DNA from: Ceratorhiza oryzae-sativae
Lineage: Eukaryota; Basidiomycota; Agaricomycetes; Cantharellales; Ceratobasidiaceae
Direction: 5' to 3'
Assembly (NCBI GenBank): GCA_030998015.1
Contig: JARWMV010000232.1
Coordinates: forward strand, 620,001 to 684,000
Length of the DNA stretch: 64,000 nucleotides
Positions 25,385 to 37,048 of the stretch are shown here, piece after piece; within the stretch, counting starts at the first letter, position 1; each line of letters opens with the position of its first letter. The translations under genes and the position numbers were made by a program. The notes beneath the pieces were generated by a model. That model saw nothing but the letters and a program-made list of their open reading frames with translations, had not been told where the DNA came from and did no database searches.

Positions 25385-26425
25385 TCACTCCAGCTGAGGT
25401 TTTGCGTCTTCCTCGCCCTTAATCTTCTGGCGCTTCTTTTGAGGAGCGGCTGGGACAGGAACCTGAGTTACCTGGGTTGAGACCTAGCCGTCTGCAGCAA
25501 GTAAAAAAAGCACACCAGATGTTTGATTACCGTGATCTCGTCATCCCAGTCATCATCGGTTTCAAGATCGTCAATGTCTATAATATCATCCTTGGTATCA
25601 CGGCCTCGTTTCCGTGAAGACGAATGACTGGATGGGATTATTCCTCGTGCTTGTAGCCAGTCTAGGAGGCTTTTCAGCGAGAGATTGGGTGTTTTAAAAC
25701 ACTTAGACTCGCCTTCAGGTCCATAGCGAAAGATAAATGTTACGGGATCCTCGTCGAGTGATACAAATGTCGTTGATCTTACCCCATGTCGGCCCTCTAC
25801 TACTTCTCCAAGGCCTGCCGACCCCGAATGCCCTTTCTTTGCGGCCTTTTCGTGAATCGGTCCATTCTCCTTTGGCGACTGAAAGTTTATTCGCGGGAAT
25901 GACTCCCCTGCGGTTCCCCACTCAAGACCACCTTGATCGCATTCAAATCCTCCGGGCACTGTCCTTTGGATGAGGCAATGCCCTCTTGATCTATGTAAGA
26001 TACGACGCATAATGAATCAATGTCAACCCCGTGTAACAGTGCTAGCGCCGACCTGTCAGAATTCGTTTCCCGAATGCAAGAAGTCGCCTTGTTGTTGCAC
26101 TAGTCACTACATCTTGGACGAAATCATGTTTCTGCGTGCGAAGGCGCATATTTCTTGACACACTTGCACCGATCGAAATTCCATCTAAAGTAGTGCTGCA
26201 GCGAAGGTCTTTAACCTTGGGGAGATCCAGACATCCGTATCCAATGCGAAAGTTTATTCCTTCGGTTGAAGGAACCCAGCATCTTAGGAACATGAGCTAG
26301 GATAGGATAGGAAGCCGATTGGGGGCCTACTCAATGGTATTATCGCTGACTTCTTTGGGCATATACTCTTCGAGCCGATGGCCATTCGGACTTTCAATCC
26401 ACGCAGTCCAATTCCCGAGAATCAT
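25385..26425 (-). CDS. DUF7918-like protein, tandem copy 3 (one apparent frameshift)
   Basis: Exons 26425-26331, 26282-26053, 25990-25516 and 25471-25385. The product starts MILGNWTAWIESPNGHRLEE and carries ECWVPSTEGINF, LLAFGKRILTD, NGPIHEKAAKKGHSGSAGLG, VTFIFRYGPEG, DWLQARGIIPSS and DLETDDD, ending KKRQKIKGEED. One base seems missing near 25922: the frame leaves IKVVL and resumes at EWGTAGESF, exactly where copy 2 reads ATLEWGLSG. In copy 2 an intron interrupts the YGPEG / DWL junction. Here the same place holds a 51-nt segment (25712-25662) that starts GCGAGT and ends TAG, so it is either a GC-AG intron or 17 extra residues. The gene may be functional if the missing base is a consensus error. 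Confidence 0.65.
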
Positions 26426-26671
26426 CTTTCGGATGGGTGGTGGTGGCTGTCTGGACCTAGGCGACCGTCGCGTACAACCATACGTCGATCGTGGGAGTAT
26501 GCACGTGATCGATCGTCCGGCAACTCGGTAATATCCTTCACCGCTATCCATGAGTGCGGGGAGGTGGGGAACTGCTTCGCTCGCTGTATCGACATTCTTA
26601 AGCTGTCTCCCCCCGCCCGAGTACTACAACACCCCCATAATAATAACCTCTCTAGAATAAACCCCAACACC

Positions 26672-28601
26672 ATGGCCGGCGAGAAACAAAAGCCCAATCG
26701 TGTCTTCATCGTCGGCGTCGGGATGACTGCCTTTATCAAGCCGCGTGGCCAGCGCGAACGTCTGACGTGTGTCAATTGATTTATATTCACCATTGAAGCC
26801 CTCAGCGCTCATTTTGGGATCCGATGTCTAGATGGGCCTTGAAGCTGCCACGAAAGCACTTGTCGACGCTGGCATCACATACGACAAGGTCCAGGCCGCG
26901 TGGGTTGGCTATGTAAGTTGGCATCCCCACCATTCTGCGACCAACATGAACGCCGACGCTGTGATGCTCAGGCGTACGGGGACAGCTGCTGTGGCCAACG
27001 TGCCTTGTACAACCTCGGAATGACTGGTATTCCAATCACCAACGTAAACAACGTACGTTTTCGACTACCTTGCTGCTTATTTCCATTTCTGAGCGATGGG
27101 TTTGGGGGGTACAGAATTGCTCGACGGGCTCTACTGCCATCTTCCATGCTGCATCCTGGATCCGAGCTGGCTTGGCCGACTGCACTCTTGCGCTTGGATT
27201 CGAGCAAATGTCACCTGGTTCGCTCAAGTCCAACTTCCGGACCGTGCTCCCCAATGTTACCTTGGTCGATCGTAACCGACGAGATCGAAGGCAAGGGAAA
27301 GGGGCCCAACGCCGCGAGGATGTTTGGAAACGGGGCGAAAGAGTACGCTGAAAAATACGGATCGACGAGGGAGCATCTGGCAAAAATTGGTGGGTTTGCA
27401 GTTATTTCACGAGGACTTAAACTGACCGCAACGCCACACAGCTTCAAAAAACCATAACCACGCCTCCAAGAACCCGTACTCCCAATTCAGGACTCCTTGG
27501 ACTCCGGAACAAGTCTTGGCCTCTCCGGCAATTACCGATTACCTTACCAAGCTCATGTGCTGCCCAACGTCTGATGGGGGTACGTCTTTTGTCTTTTTTT
27601 TTCGCTATCAATCTCACCGGTTATATCAGCTGGCTGTATAATTATTGCCTCTGAATCGTTTGTCCATGCACATGGTCTCGAAAACCAAGCGATCGAGATT
27701 ATTGGTCAGGCCATGCACACGGATTCACCCGTCACGTTCGAATCACGCTCCGCAATGGAGCTCGTTGGGTTTGATATGACGAGGCGTGCCGCAATTGATG
27801 CATTCAACCAGGCTGGAGAGGGAAGCAATCGAGACAACGTTGGCGTTGTCGAGCTACACGGTAAGCACCATTAGCCTGCATAATTGTATGCGCGGGCTGA
27901 AGTACGTCTAGATTGCTTCGCTGCAAATGAGGTATGATTTCATATTTAATCGATTAATTATCACGGCTCCTCAACGACGTTGTGCGCAGTTGCTCATGTA
28001 CGACGCACTTGGCCTGTGCAAGCCCGGAGAAGCACATAAGCTTGTCGACGCAGGGGACAATACCTATGGAGGAAAATATGTTATAAACCCCTCGGGCGGA
28101 CTCGAAGCCAAGGGTCACCCACTCGGAGGTTTGTATTTTCATGACCCTATCAAGTTAGCCCTGTGTCCTAAGATATCCGCTTTTGATCGTTAGCCACCGG
28201 GCTGGGCATGCATTTCTATATCACCACCCAACTGCGCGGTGTAAGCCACTCCATTCATTCCGGTTTAGCCGATTACTTACGAACCGTTCCTATAGTGGGC
28301 TGGCCCTATGCAAGCTCCCAACGTCACGGGCAAACTTGGTTTGGTCCACAACGTCGGTCTGGGAGGTGCAGTTGTGGTCAGCGTGCTTAAGCGACCGGAC
28401 TTTTGGAAGGAGGGCGGAAAAGACGGGCGTGATCGGTAAGCAGATTGTCCATCCCGCTCGCCACGCAATTTTCACTCATCACCGTATTCAGACTCGGGTA
28501 CAACCACGCGTGCGAGTACAAACCTGTGAGTCTTGCGGACGTCGATCGCGTCAAGGCGGTTCAGCACTCGAAAAAGCTTTTGGGCTATGCAAAGCTATGA
28601 G
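26672..28601 (+). CDS. peroxisomal SCP2/SCPx-type thiolase (acetyl-CoA C-acyltransferase)
   Basis: Eleven exons from 26672 to 28601, among them 26832-26912, 26972-27052, 27115-27389, 27442-27579, 27630-27860, a 20-nt exon 27912-27931 and 27990-28128. The protein starts with [20 protein letters not shown]. It has the catalytic Cys in [16 protein letters not shown], then [20 protein letters not shown], the HDCFAANE motif, and [16 protein letters not shown] with its catalytic His. It ends GYAKL, whose last three residues are a peroxisomal targeting signal (PTS1). No SCP2 sterol-carrier domain follows. Such thiolases cleave 3-ketoacyl-CoA, often branched chains, in beta-oxidation. The frame breaks between SLKSNF and [15 protein letters not shown] (near 27238-27255), consistent with two missing bases in C runs. 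The end of exon 1 is the least certain boundary. Confidence 0.88.
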
Positions 28602-28813
28602 TTGCCTTTGGGGGATCTGCTACGCGAGACAACCCTCGCTCAAGCTTCTGGTTTGTCTTGCTTCGAAACTTGTCTGTAAGATTATTTAGTGACTCGATGT
28701 ATCATGAAATCGAGAGAACGTTTGTGGTATTAATTATGGCTGTTCAAAATAATTTACACAGATCAAGAACACACTTTAGCCCAAACTAAATCGCACCAAT
28801 AGGTAGATAGATT

Positions 28814-29732
28814 TTATGACTCCATCGTCTGAGAGTTGTTGCCAGAATCTTCAAGGGGAAGCATCTCGTCCGCTTCTGCCTCCTCCTCCTCGGCTGCGAT
28901 CTGGTCCGGCTTTTTCGTGCCACTCGCCTGATGCAGGTTGACTGTAAATAAGACATAGTGCTAGAACAATCATGAACCACGTACATGGTACATCGCGGTC
29001 CAGTACCCAGCCCAATAAGACGCAGAAACCGCTTTTTCGAATATCTCATCCCGCGTGAGAGTTCCGAAATCAGGAATGGCGATAGAAGTCGTGGTAGGAA
29101 CATATGGACCACAGTTGGTTCTACAGCCTTTGCACCAAGCGTCGGGTCGTGCGAAGGGACGAATGCGTTAAAGTCGATTGGAACAGAGTCGACTTCAGGC
29201 TCCTCGCCTTCCTCCAGGTCGTTTTCTTCGCCGTCAAAATCGCCCGTTTCGCCTTCCCCTTCGTCCCCTTCGCCCTCCTCTCCATTTTCTTGTGGCTGAG
29301 AAGGTTGTGCATACCATCTGGTAAAACGTGGATTGGTGAGTGCTCCTGCAAAGCTTACTCTCATTGCTTACAAGGGGCTCTTGTGTACTGGTTCTGTCTT
29401 CCAAGCCTTTTCGGGGCCGTTCAAAGACTAGAATCAACATCAAGGTCAGATCGGCCGGTTTCGCATAACAACCTCCAACTCACCGCGTACTCTTCGACCG
29501 CCGCATCCCAAGCTTCGATAAGAGCCGAATCATCCCAAAGTTCCTCCTGAGTGAGCTGGTGGTCTATGGCATATCGCTTTGGTTTGGGCTGCTTGGCCAG
29601 CGCCGACGAGTTTGTAGCTGGTTCGTCCCAATGTGGGTGCTTGTTCTGTGAGCCGCCACCTTGCTTTTCCCACCTTTTCCCCTGGGAGCCATGGTTTCCA
29701 CGGCGCCGCTTGGATGGTGGCTCAGGGAACAT
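28814..29732 (-). CDS. SMN1: survival motor neuron (SMN) homolog
   Basis: Four exons: 29732-29484, 29427-29372, 29317-28981 and 28941-28814, about 256 aa. The N-terminal Gemin2-binding motif reads EELWDDSALIEAWDAAVEEY, close to WDDxALIKAYDKAV of SMN. The middle is acidic (GEEGEGDEGEGETGDFDGEE). The C-terminal YG box is clear: EIFEKAVSASYWAGYWTAMY followed by H, the self-association segment. There is no obvious Tudor domain, as in fission yeast Smn1. The protein assembles Sm rings on spliceosomal snRNAs. The frame shifts by one base near 29105, between VEPTVV and TTTSIAIPDFG. The gene converges with the thiolase gene; their stop codons are about 210 bp apart. Confidence 0.88.
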
Positions 29733-30118
29733 CGCTCTGGCAGGTGGTGGAGCGGTGAAGCTGGTGAAGCTGGCGCTTATCGTTTGTGGCGCGGAAGAAT
29801 TACGTCATGATTGGCTCTGGACACTTGATGGACGACACCAAGATGATGGTCGATCTCCGAAACGGGGTGGCCCACGATCCAACGCTGCTGCGCACCGTGC
29901 AAGTGGGCGTTGCGGACCTTGGCCGGCGTCGTCGCGTCGCAGGCTTAGCGCTGGCAGGCGGTGCAGTCCCAGACGAGCTCGGCGATCCCTTGCCGCCGAG
30001 CCTGTTCTAGCAGCCCGGTCGGGCATACTCAAGAAAGCCTTGATTAACGCGTGGCGTGGGGGCCTTGTCAACTCGACCACCACATTCCCTCTCCCTCCAC
30101 GTTCTCGTACCGGCAACG

Positions 30119-32645
30119 ATGATAACGCGGTCCATCCTTGCGCTTGCACCCCTCGCCATCGTTCATGCCCAAGACTTTCACGAGGGGTACTGGAAACGCT
30201 CGTCGGGTGGTGGTGGACAGAATACGTTTGTGATACCGCTAGCACAGGATCCCAGCGGCTTTTATCATTCAAACGTTCGCATGGTGAGTCGTTCATTTCA
30301 GTGTGGTAACCCCCCCCCCCCACCGGCTCTTGGCCACCATGGATGCCTCGTACACGGCTCTCGTATGCTGAATGTCGGACCAGTCAAAAGGAAGCTGGAC
30401 TCCACGAGGCCGACGACAACCGTGCACACCCCATCATTTGAGAAGCCGTGCTCCAGGAACAACCTCACCGTCACTATTGAAATCACACGCTGACCCGCCT
30501 TCTCTTTTCCTTCGTGCGTCCGCCATGAAATTCATTGTCGACAGGGTTCGGACGACCAAAAATTCAACTTTTCGATATCCGGCTCAACAGGGTACACGAT
30601 AGTGGCGGGCAAGACATGCTACGCATGTGATGATCGAAACCCATTGTGGGTATCTCCGCTTCATTTCGGCTCGGCATGAATTGACGCTCAAATCTCAATT
30701 ATTTAGATATTCTGGTACCAACTCCACCACGTTTCAGCCTCTGGGCTCGCTGCTCGACGTTGCCGTGGATGGTGTGAATCAAATATTCGGCAGCCTGGCC
30801 AAGGAGAACTGCGGTTTGAAACAGAGCAATGGTAGCTGGTGGCAGTATAACAATCAAGTGCGTTCAAGTCGTCTATATGCGCGAATATGCTAACAAGTAC
30901 TCGCTAGACTGTCCTAGTAGCCACCAGCTTCAACGATGGAAACCGGGATGTCTTCAACGCCAACATCAGTGGCATCATCGGTCTCGGGCCTACTGCTGAA
31001 TCTCGTTCAGCGTGGATACTGTGCTGGGTGCCTGGCTCTCGAGGCATCCTCAAGCGCAAAACGTCTCCGTTGGGTTTGCACTCAAGCGACCAGATACCCC
31101 CAGCGCAACGACTGGCGCCATTGGCTCTAGATCGTTAACCAACAGCTCCTCGCCTGCGGTGAAATGCACATGCTTGCACCAGACCCCGATTCGTATTATG
31201 GCCAGCTCAGCTATGTCCCCACCGTATCTTATGAGTCGACGGCGGAAGTACTTCGGGTACAGGCGGCGGTCAACAGATGCAAGCTGCCGGATGGACAACG
31301 AAGCTCGAGGAATGGAAGTTTTTGAGCTCGCATGGGGACGAAGTCATGGGCGGACAGGAAGCCCTCGCCGCAGTGGATCCATGGTACACGGCAATTGTCA
31401 TGCCGAAAAGCCAAAGTGAGAGCATCTGTAAGCTTAGCTCATCTTAGCAACTGGTGTAAAAAAAGGCTCAATCTCGATCTCCAGTCGCAAAGATTCCTGG
31501 TTCGCAGCTAGTGTCGAGCTCTAGTGCTTCCCAGCAAGTCTGGAACGTTCCATGCAACACCCGCATGAACCTCACGATTTCCATTGCCGGGATCGATTTT
31601 GATATAGATCCAAGGGACATGATTGTTCAGGGAGATACGGCATCAGAAAGTCGGAAGCGGCAAGACGCGATGTGCGAGTGTGCAATCCAGGGATGGAGCG
31701 ACGCAACTGTACCTGGCTATATGCTAGGTAGCTCGTTTATGCGAAACGCCTATGTGTGAGTTTCATCGACATAGGGACTTGCTGATGGAATTTAACGGAA
31801 CATTATTGAACCAGCGTATACAACACCGCCCAGAGCAATTCTAGTCAACAAAATTCGATTGGTTTTGGCCGGCGGCTTCCGTTCAACCTACCTAGTACAT
31901 CTCAGTCGGAACAAGGCCGTACGACTGGTATCATCATGGGTTCCATCGTAGGCGTGATAGTTTTCTCTGGCCTAGTAGCTCTCGGATGGCTATGGATTCG
32001 CAATACACGCCGAAGGGCCCACCGCGCACCGAGCGACGAGTTTATAAGCCCCACAGCGTTTACTCCCGGAGGATTTGTTAGCGGTGGAAGCAGAGGTTTG
32101 GGAGCCAAGATAGGCGCACTCTCAATCACACCAGGCGCTTTCTTTGCACCTTACCCTGCCTCACCTCGCCGCGCATCCGACCCCGAAGTATATCCCCTCA
32201 TGCAAACTCCACCTACCACGGCGTCGCCACCACGCGAGGGAAAAACAATCATGTCCTTTGCAAATCAGCAACAGCAACCGCCTGTAGTAGGATATAGCGA
32301 GGGGCCGCCTCAAGAGTTGCATGGTCCTGCACACGAGGCGTATCTTGCCGACTGGCCCGGACGCCACAGGTTAGGTGGTCAACTGGGACTAGGGGCGGAG
32401 CGGGCTACGCCGAGATCAACGACCAAGATGCGGAAATTGATGCGCATGTCTATGGGGACTACGCCCCGGTATATGGCGAACACGGAAGGTATAATCCCGA
32501 TCACAGTCCACCACGCTCTGCGGATGCTTGGAGTCAGCCATACTACCCTCCAGCGCCTCCATCAGCGGGCAGAGTCTCCATGGCCGTCGAGCCAATCGCA
32601 AAACCTGCAGAGGCAGCCCTACCAAGAGATGGGGCGGGGATTTAG
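30119..32645 (+). CDS. aspartic-protease-fold membrane protein with altered active-site motifs, frames broken
   Basis: A signal peptide (MITRSILALAPLAIVHAQ) starts the protein. The A1 (pepsin-like) fold is visible as TTFQPLGSLLDVAV, then NISGIIGLGP, the mid-domain WTTKLEEWKFLSSHGDEV, KIPGSQLV and PGYMLGSSFMRNAYVVYN. One membrane span (IIMGSIVGVIVFSGLVALGW) is followed by a basic stop-transfer (RNTRRRAHR) and a disordered cytosolic tail ending about 32645. The usual DTG at the first catalytic site is SGSTGYTIVAG, and at the second site the sequence is AAVDPWYTAIV, so neither canonical Asp-Thr/Ser-Gly is present. Exons include 30119-30283, 30545-30645, 30707-30857, 30908-31427, 31485-31755 and a last one from about 31817. 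At least four one-base frame breaks occur (near 31008, 31160, 31285 and 32375). Confidence 0.72.
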
Positions 32646-33057
32646 GGGTTTGAATTTATATGTGTCGTGTATGTTGTATGATTTTCGCAGAGGTCCAACC
32701 AGAGCCAGCCGTGGACAATCTTGTTGTGGTCACGTTGTTTATTTTTGCTAATTTTTGTTGTATGTAATAAGATGGTGAACGCCACTCATACCAAGGGAGT
32801 CAACTTATCACGTCATCAACACTCACGCAAATTACAGCCTCGGACAGAGACACGGTCGTGCTTGTACCAGCCTTGCAAACAACATGGTATAGAGTCGTGA
32901 TCAATATGGTCATTGCACACGCCAATCTCTGATGGGATTTGAAATGAGACGCGAATCGTTCCATAGGTGGGTTAGCAACTAGCGCAAGCTCAGGAAGCGC
33001 TTCTGCGCAAGCAAGCCGGGCTGACACACTGCGACCGCCACCCCAGGCGGGTGCAAT
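32646..33057. other. intergenic, no gene seen
   Basis: 412 bp between two plus-strand genes. It includes the tail of the protease-like gene and the promoter side of the oxidoreductase. No coding signal. Confidence 0.45.
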
Positions 33058-34551
33058 ATGGTATATAACCCGGGGGCTGCTGTGCGTTCTGCTGTAAATC
33101 CATCGACGGAATGCCCTAGTCTCAAGAATATCGTTGTGGTCGGAACGCGAGTGATCTGTTTGACGGGTATGTATGCAGCACAACTAACCTAGTGTGATCC
33201 AGTGGTGGAGGTGGGCTCCCACTCGTCCAGATGCTACAGAAGCAGATCAACCCAGCAACCCATCGCATTGGTAAGTCCATCGATTGAATCATACGCAACG
33301 TTGATACTTATAGGCGCTCGTGCTAGTTGTTATTGAGAAGCGCGACTACTACGCTCATTGGCCTGCACTTGTTGTAGGTTCGCACATCGAAATCTCAAGA
33401 TCCTATCGTTGACCGCACTTTACTAGCGCGCCTCAGTGACTGACGAAGACGCTCTGGACGAGAGCAGTCTAGTTCCTAACGATCGGGTGTTTGATTCTTC
33501 AGTTCGCATCATCCGCTCGAGTGTGAAACAGCTCTACCGATACGATGTCATCACCGAGACTGGCGAGTCTATTCCGTATGAGTATCTTATTCTGGCAACG
33601 GGAACCACCTGGAGCGGAGCGCTGGATTTGCCCGACACTCGAAAAGCGGCTCTGGAGCACCTTCGTTCGTTTAAACGCGAATTAAAGGCTGCCCAGCATA
33701 TTCTCATCGTGGGTGGTGGTTCTGTCGGCATCGGTTAGTAACGTCTTCAAACGCCATGTCACTCCAACGTTTGACTTGATGACCATGGGCTGTAGAGTAC
33801 GCGGGCGAGCTTCGCCACTACTTCCCAGAGAAGAGGATCACGCTAATACACGGCGGTCAGGATCTCATGAACAAGGCTTACCCCGGCAAGTTCCGCCGGT
33901 CGATCTTGGGCGCGGTGCAGAAGCTTGGTGTGGAAGTCGTGCTTGGGGACAAGGTCTCGCCCAACGCCATGCCAGAAGGAGGATATGTCACGACCGAGCA
34001 AGGGCAGCAGATCCGAGCTGACCTGGTCATCACGGCCACCGGCGGCCGGCTAGACAGTGAGCATTAGCTCGACATTCACTAGGAATACGCACACTAAATT
34101 ATTTTTCAGCGGGGGTTGTGCGGACGTTGGACAGCAGGATTGTGTCCAAGACAGGCACCGTATATGTCACACCGGAATTGAACGTCAAGCTATCGTCGGG
34201 AGCACGGAACGTGTGGGCGATAGGAGACATTATCGAGTGGCCAGAGCAGAGGGTAGGCCACACCCAAAGATGTCAAGGCCATATTTACTAATTCAAGTAT
34301 CTCAGATGGTCTTTAAAGCCTCAACTGGCCATGCTCCTGTAGTGGCCAAGAACATTCTCGCGAGCATCCGAGGCAACAAGCTTACAACTTATGTGGGTAC
34401 ACCAGAATTCATCTTCGTGAGCCTCGGACCAAAAGGAGGTAGGGGGATAGCTCCGTTGTTTGGTGGAATCGTCATCGGCGATTGGGTAGTTAGCAAGCTC
34501 AAGTCAAGGAATCTATTTGTGAACAAGACCAGGGCAGCCCTCGGCTATTAA
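33058..34551 (+). CDS. AIF/FSP1-like FAD-dependent NAD(P)H oxidoreductase
   Basis: Seven exons: 33058-33146, 33203-33270, 33326-33373, 33427-33733, 33796-34056, 34110-34252 and 34306-34551, about 386 aa. The N-terminal FAD-binding Rossmann motif is NIVVVGTGGGGLPLVQML, with its glycine loop split by intron 1. Later parts are VVIEKRDYYAHWPALV, YEYLILATGT, the NAD(P)H-binding loop HILIVGGGSVGI (then EYAGEL), and the second FAD motif NVWAIGDI. This is the layout of the AIF/AMID/FSP1 family, single-polypeptide flavoproteins that move electrons from NAD(P)H to quinones. Intron 1 appears to be GC-AG (donor GCGAGT at 33147), because the GT donor nearby gives the wrong frame. No N-terminal targeting peptide is obvious. 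The start at 33058 is the best in-frame ATG. Confidence 0.85.
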
Positions 34552-35340
34552 ATAAGATTTAGTGTCATTCTATTCATACGGTCTAGACTTTGTATTGAAT
34601 TCGTCAGTTTTTCATGTCGGGTCGGGGTACACATCAAATGATTATACGTTAGTTTCACTTTTCAGCCTTGACTGTATACACAGGCGTCCCCGAAGACAGT
34701 AATTGGTCCCGCATTCATTAATCTCGACCTGCTAGATGTATACCGAACTCTGTGAAGGAAATCGTCGAGGGAACCGTAAGATAGACTATTTGAAGGAAGG
34801 CCCTATCGAGCGCTCTCTTCACATCGTGGAATGGGGACACCGCTTCGTCCCTGTTGATCCGACACGGAGAAGTCCCCATAGTTGAACACAGGCCGATGGC
34901 TGGGCGCAAGTCAATGTGCGCATACATGGACCCCATCGGGGTGCTGTAGATGTAACACTCCAAGGGGTGATGCCCGTTCTGATATCAGGAATGCAACACG
35001 CTGAACACGCGATTCCCAGCAAAATCAAGCTCGCATCTAAATGCGATGATATGCCTGCCCTCGCGTATCGGCGGCCATCTACCGAAGCTTGTCGTGTATT
35101 CAAAACACACGCATATAGTCAATAAATGGTAGCAGTGCTTATTATACTATTTAGACATATGCATACGAGGGGAATGTAATCGAAATCGAATGGAAGTGGA
35201 TATACAGCGTAATGACCAGAGCGGAGAGAACTGGAGAAGGATGATATATGTACAGAGTGTTTGCAGCCATTGTTAAATCCTACGTTACGATAGCAAATGA
35301 GTCGAAAGCATAAACATGGAAAGGCAGTGTGAAAAAAATG
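34552..35340. other. convergent intergenic region, no gene seen
   Basis: 789 bp between the oxidoreductase and the first HMG gene. The frames at 34718-35125 overlap on both strands and look random. No repeat or RNA is recognised. Confidence 0.45.
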
Positions 35341-36670
35341 TTAGTAAGCATCGTTAACCCACTCAGGAGGCCACAAGAGATCTCCTGTGTGGGTGACGGG
35401 GATGTGGCCAGGCACATCATAAGCTGAAACAAGCTCTGACCGTACCAAGCGGCCGTTGACGGAGCTAGGCTCTGTGAAGTATAATTCGGCAGATCACATC
35501 CTATCGGCAGATAATTCAAACCAAATGGCGGAGCGGGGGCATTAAAATAACCCCAACCCTGGGGGTAGACAAGTTGCGGCGCTGCTTTCTGGTCGGTCGA
35601 CATCGGGTACTGGAGGGCAGGTATGGCGGTCGTGACATCTGGTGTTCCAGCCATTGGCCAGGATTCGGCGGTATCCAGAGACCCGGAGCGATCACGGAAA
35701 GAAGATGTGCCATGCAAGAAGTCCGGAGTCGCATTTAGGGGCAGAGCCTGGTCACCCCACTGGCTGAGGGTTCTAGTGCGCGTGTCTGGAGCCTGCTCAA
35801 CTGGCGTGCTGTAACCGGACATGAGTCGTTCAGGAGTCTCCGGGAGATCGTAGAGTGATGTTTGAGGGCTTTGAGAGCTGCTGAGAGAGTCGTGGTCGAA
35901 CAAAGAGCTGGACAGATGAGACTGGAGTTCCAACGCATCCAGCTGAACGCTAGCTCGTGCCGAACGCGGTACGGGGGCAACCAGTGGTAGCTACAAATAA
36001 GGGCTGAGATGTGCAACGCCACTATAGATAGCACCAGGGACACACCTGTGGAACGGCGGGAGGAATCCGGGTCGGCAGAACGGCACCTGTGCTAGGCCTC
36101 TTCCGCAGCTCTCCCCCTATTTCCTCGCCTGACTTTCCAGCAATAATGAGTTGAACAATGTTGTCCATACGTTGGTCGATAGGGTTGGGCACCCGCACGG
36201 CCATAGGGTCGTAGCGTGCGCTCGATACCATCGAGGCTTTTTTACGTGAGCGAGAGCCCCGGGGTCTGGGCGCCGCGGCGGGAGCGTACGTCTTTCCTTG
36301 GGACGCCTCTTTTTCGAGCTTGGACTGTTCAGCCCAGAATTTTCTGTCGTCTTCGTGCATAGCCTTCCACAGCTTTCCTGTGATTTTGCTGTGGAGAAAA
36401 AAAATCAGCTATTGGTGAAGCGGTGGTAGGGAAATGTACCAACCTCAACTCGCTGCCAGAGGACTGACGACCATGGTAAGCTCGAGTGCGCGCGCAACAA
36501 TCGAGGGGAACTTACTGTGACTTGCTTCAGTTCCCTTGTTTAATGTACCATGTCCTGAACAAGATGAAAGGATTTCGAGGGCGTCGAGATATCTGGGACG
36601 AGCCACTCTGTGAAGGCTCCGGTAGATCAACGGCCAGGCTCGACGTGTCGTCGGGAGTCATGGCGGTCAT
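35341..36670 (-). CDS. HMG-box transcription factor, first of a tandem pair
   Basis: Exons 36670-36516, 36463-36444, 36388-36046 and 35990-35341. The HMG box starts RRPRNPFILFRTWYIK and continues across two introns as SSGSELSKITGKLWKAMHED, then DRKFWAEQSKLEKEAS. This is the fungal mating-type-like HMG signature (RPxNxFILxR, IxGxxWK, KxxWxxxAxxEK). A basic PRPRGSRSRKKAS segment follows, then a Ser/Pro-rich region. The likely C-terminus is VPGHIPVTHTGDLLWPPEWV. Two frame breaks are needed, near 36533 (A run) and near 35490. Exon 2 is only 20 nt. Such proteins bind AT-rich DNA and bend it; relatives control mating and fruiting. The start codon is provisional. Confidence 0.78.
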
Positions 36671-37048
36671 GTCCCGACTCGGACTTGATGAGACGCGGCG
36701 AGGGAGACTCGTTTTTCGTAGGAGAGGACATGGTGGAGACCAGGAGCAAGTGGCGCCCAGTGGAGGTCCGGCGGCGGTTTTGACAGGGCACTCAGGGTTA
36801 ATGAGTGCGATGTACATAGTGTACATAATTGTATTGTCTTGTTTGACATTGCATCAAGCATGCTTCGAAGACAGATGGCAGCGGAAACATGGGCAGGTGA
36901 ACACAGCATGTGAAAGCATATGCAAGAGAATACGAAGAAAAAACTGGCGCAGAAAACGAGGACAGTAGGTATATACATATAGGGGATATTCTTGATAAAT
37001 CGTTGATAGCCGTGGTTGTTCGTGTTTGTTCATCCGTTCCAGATTTTA

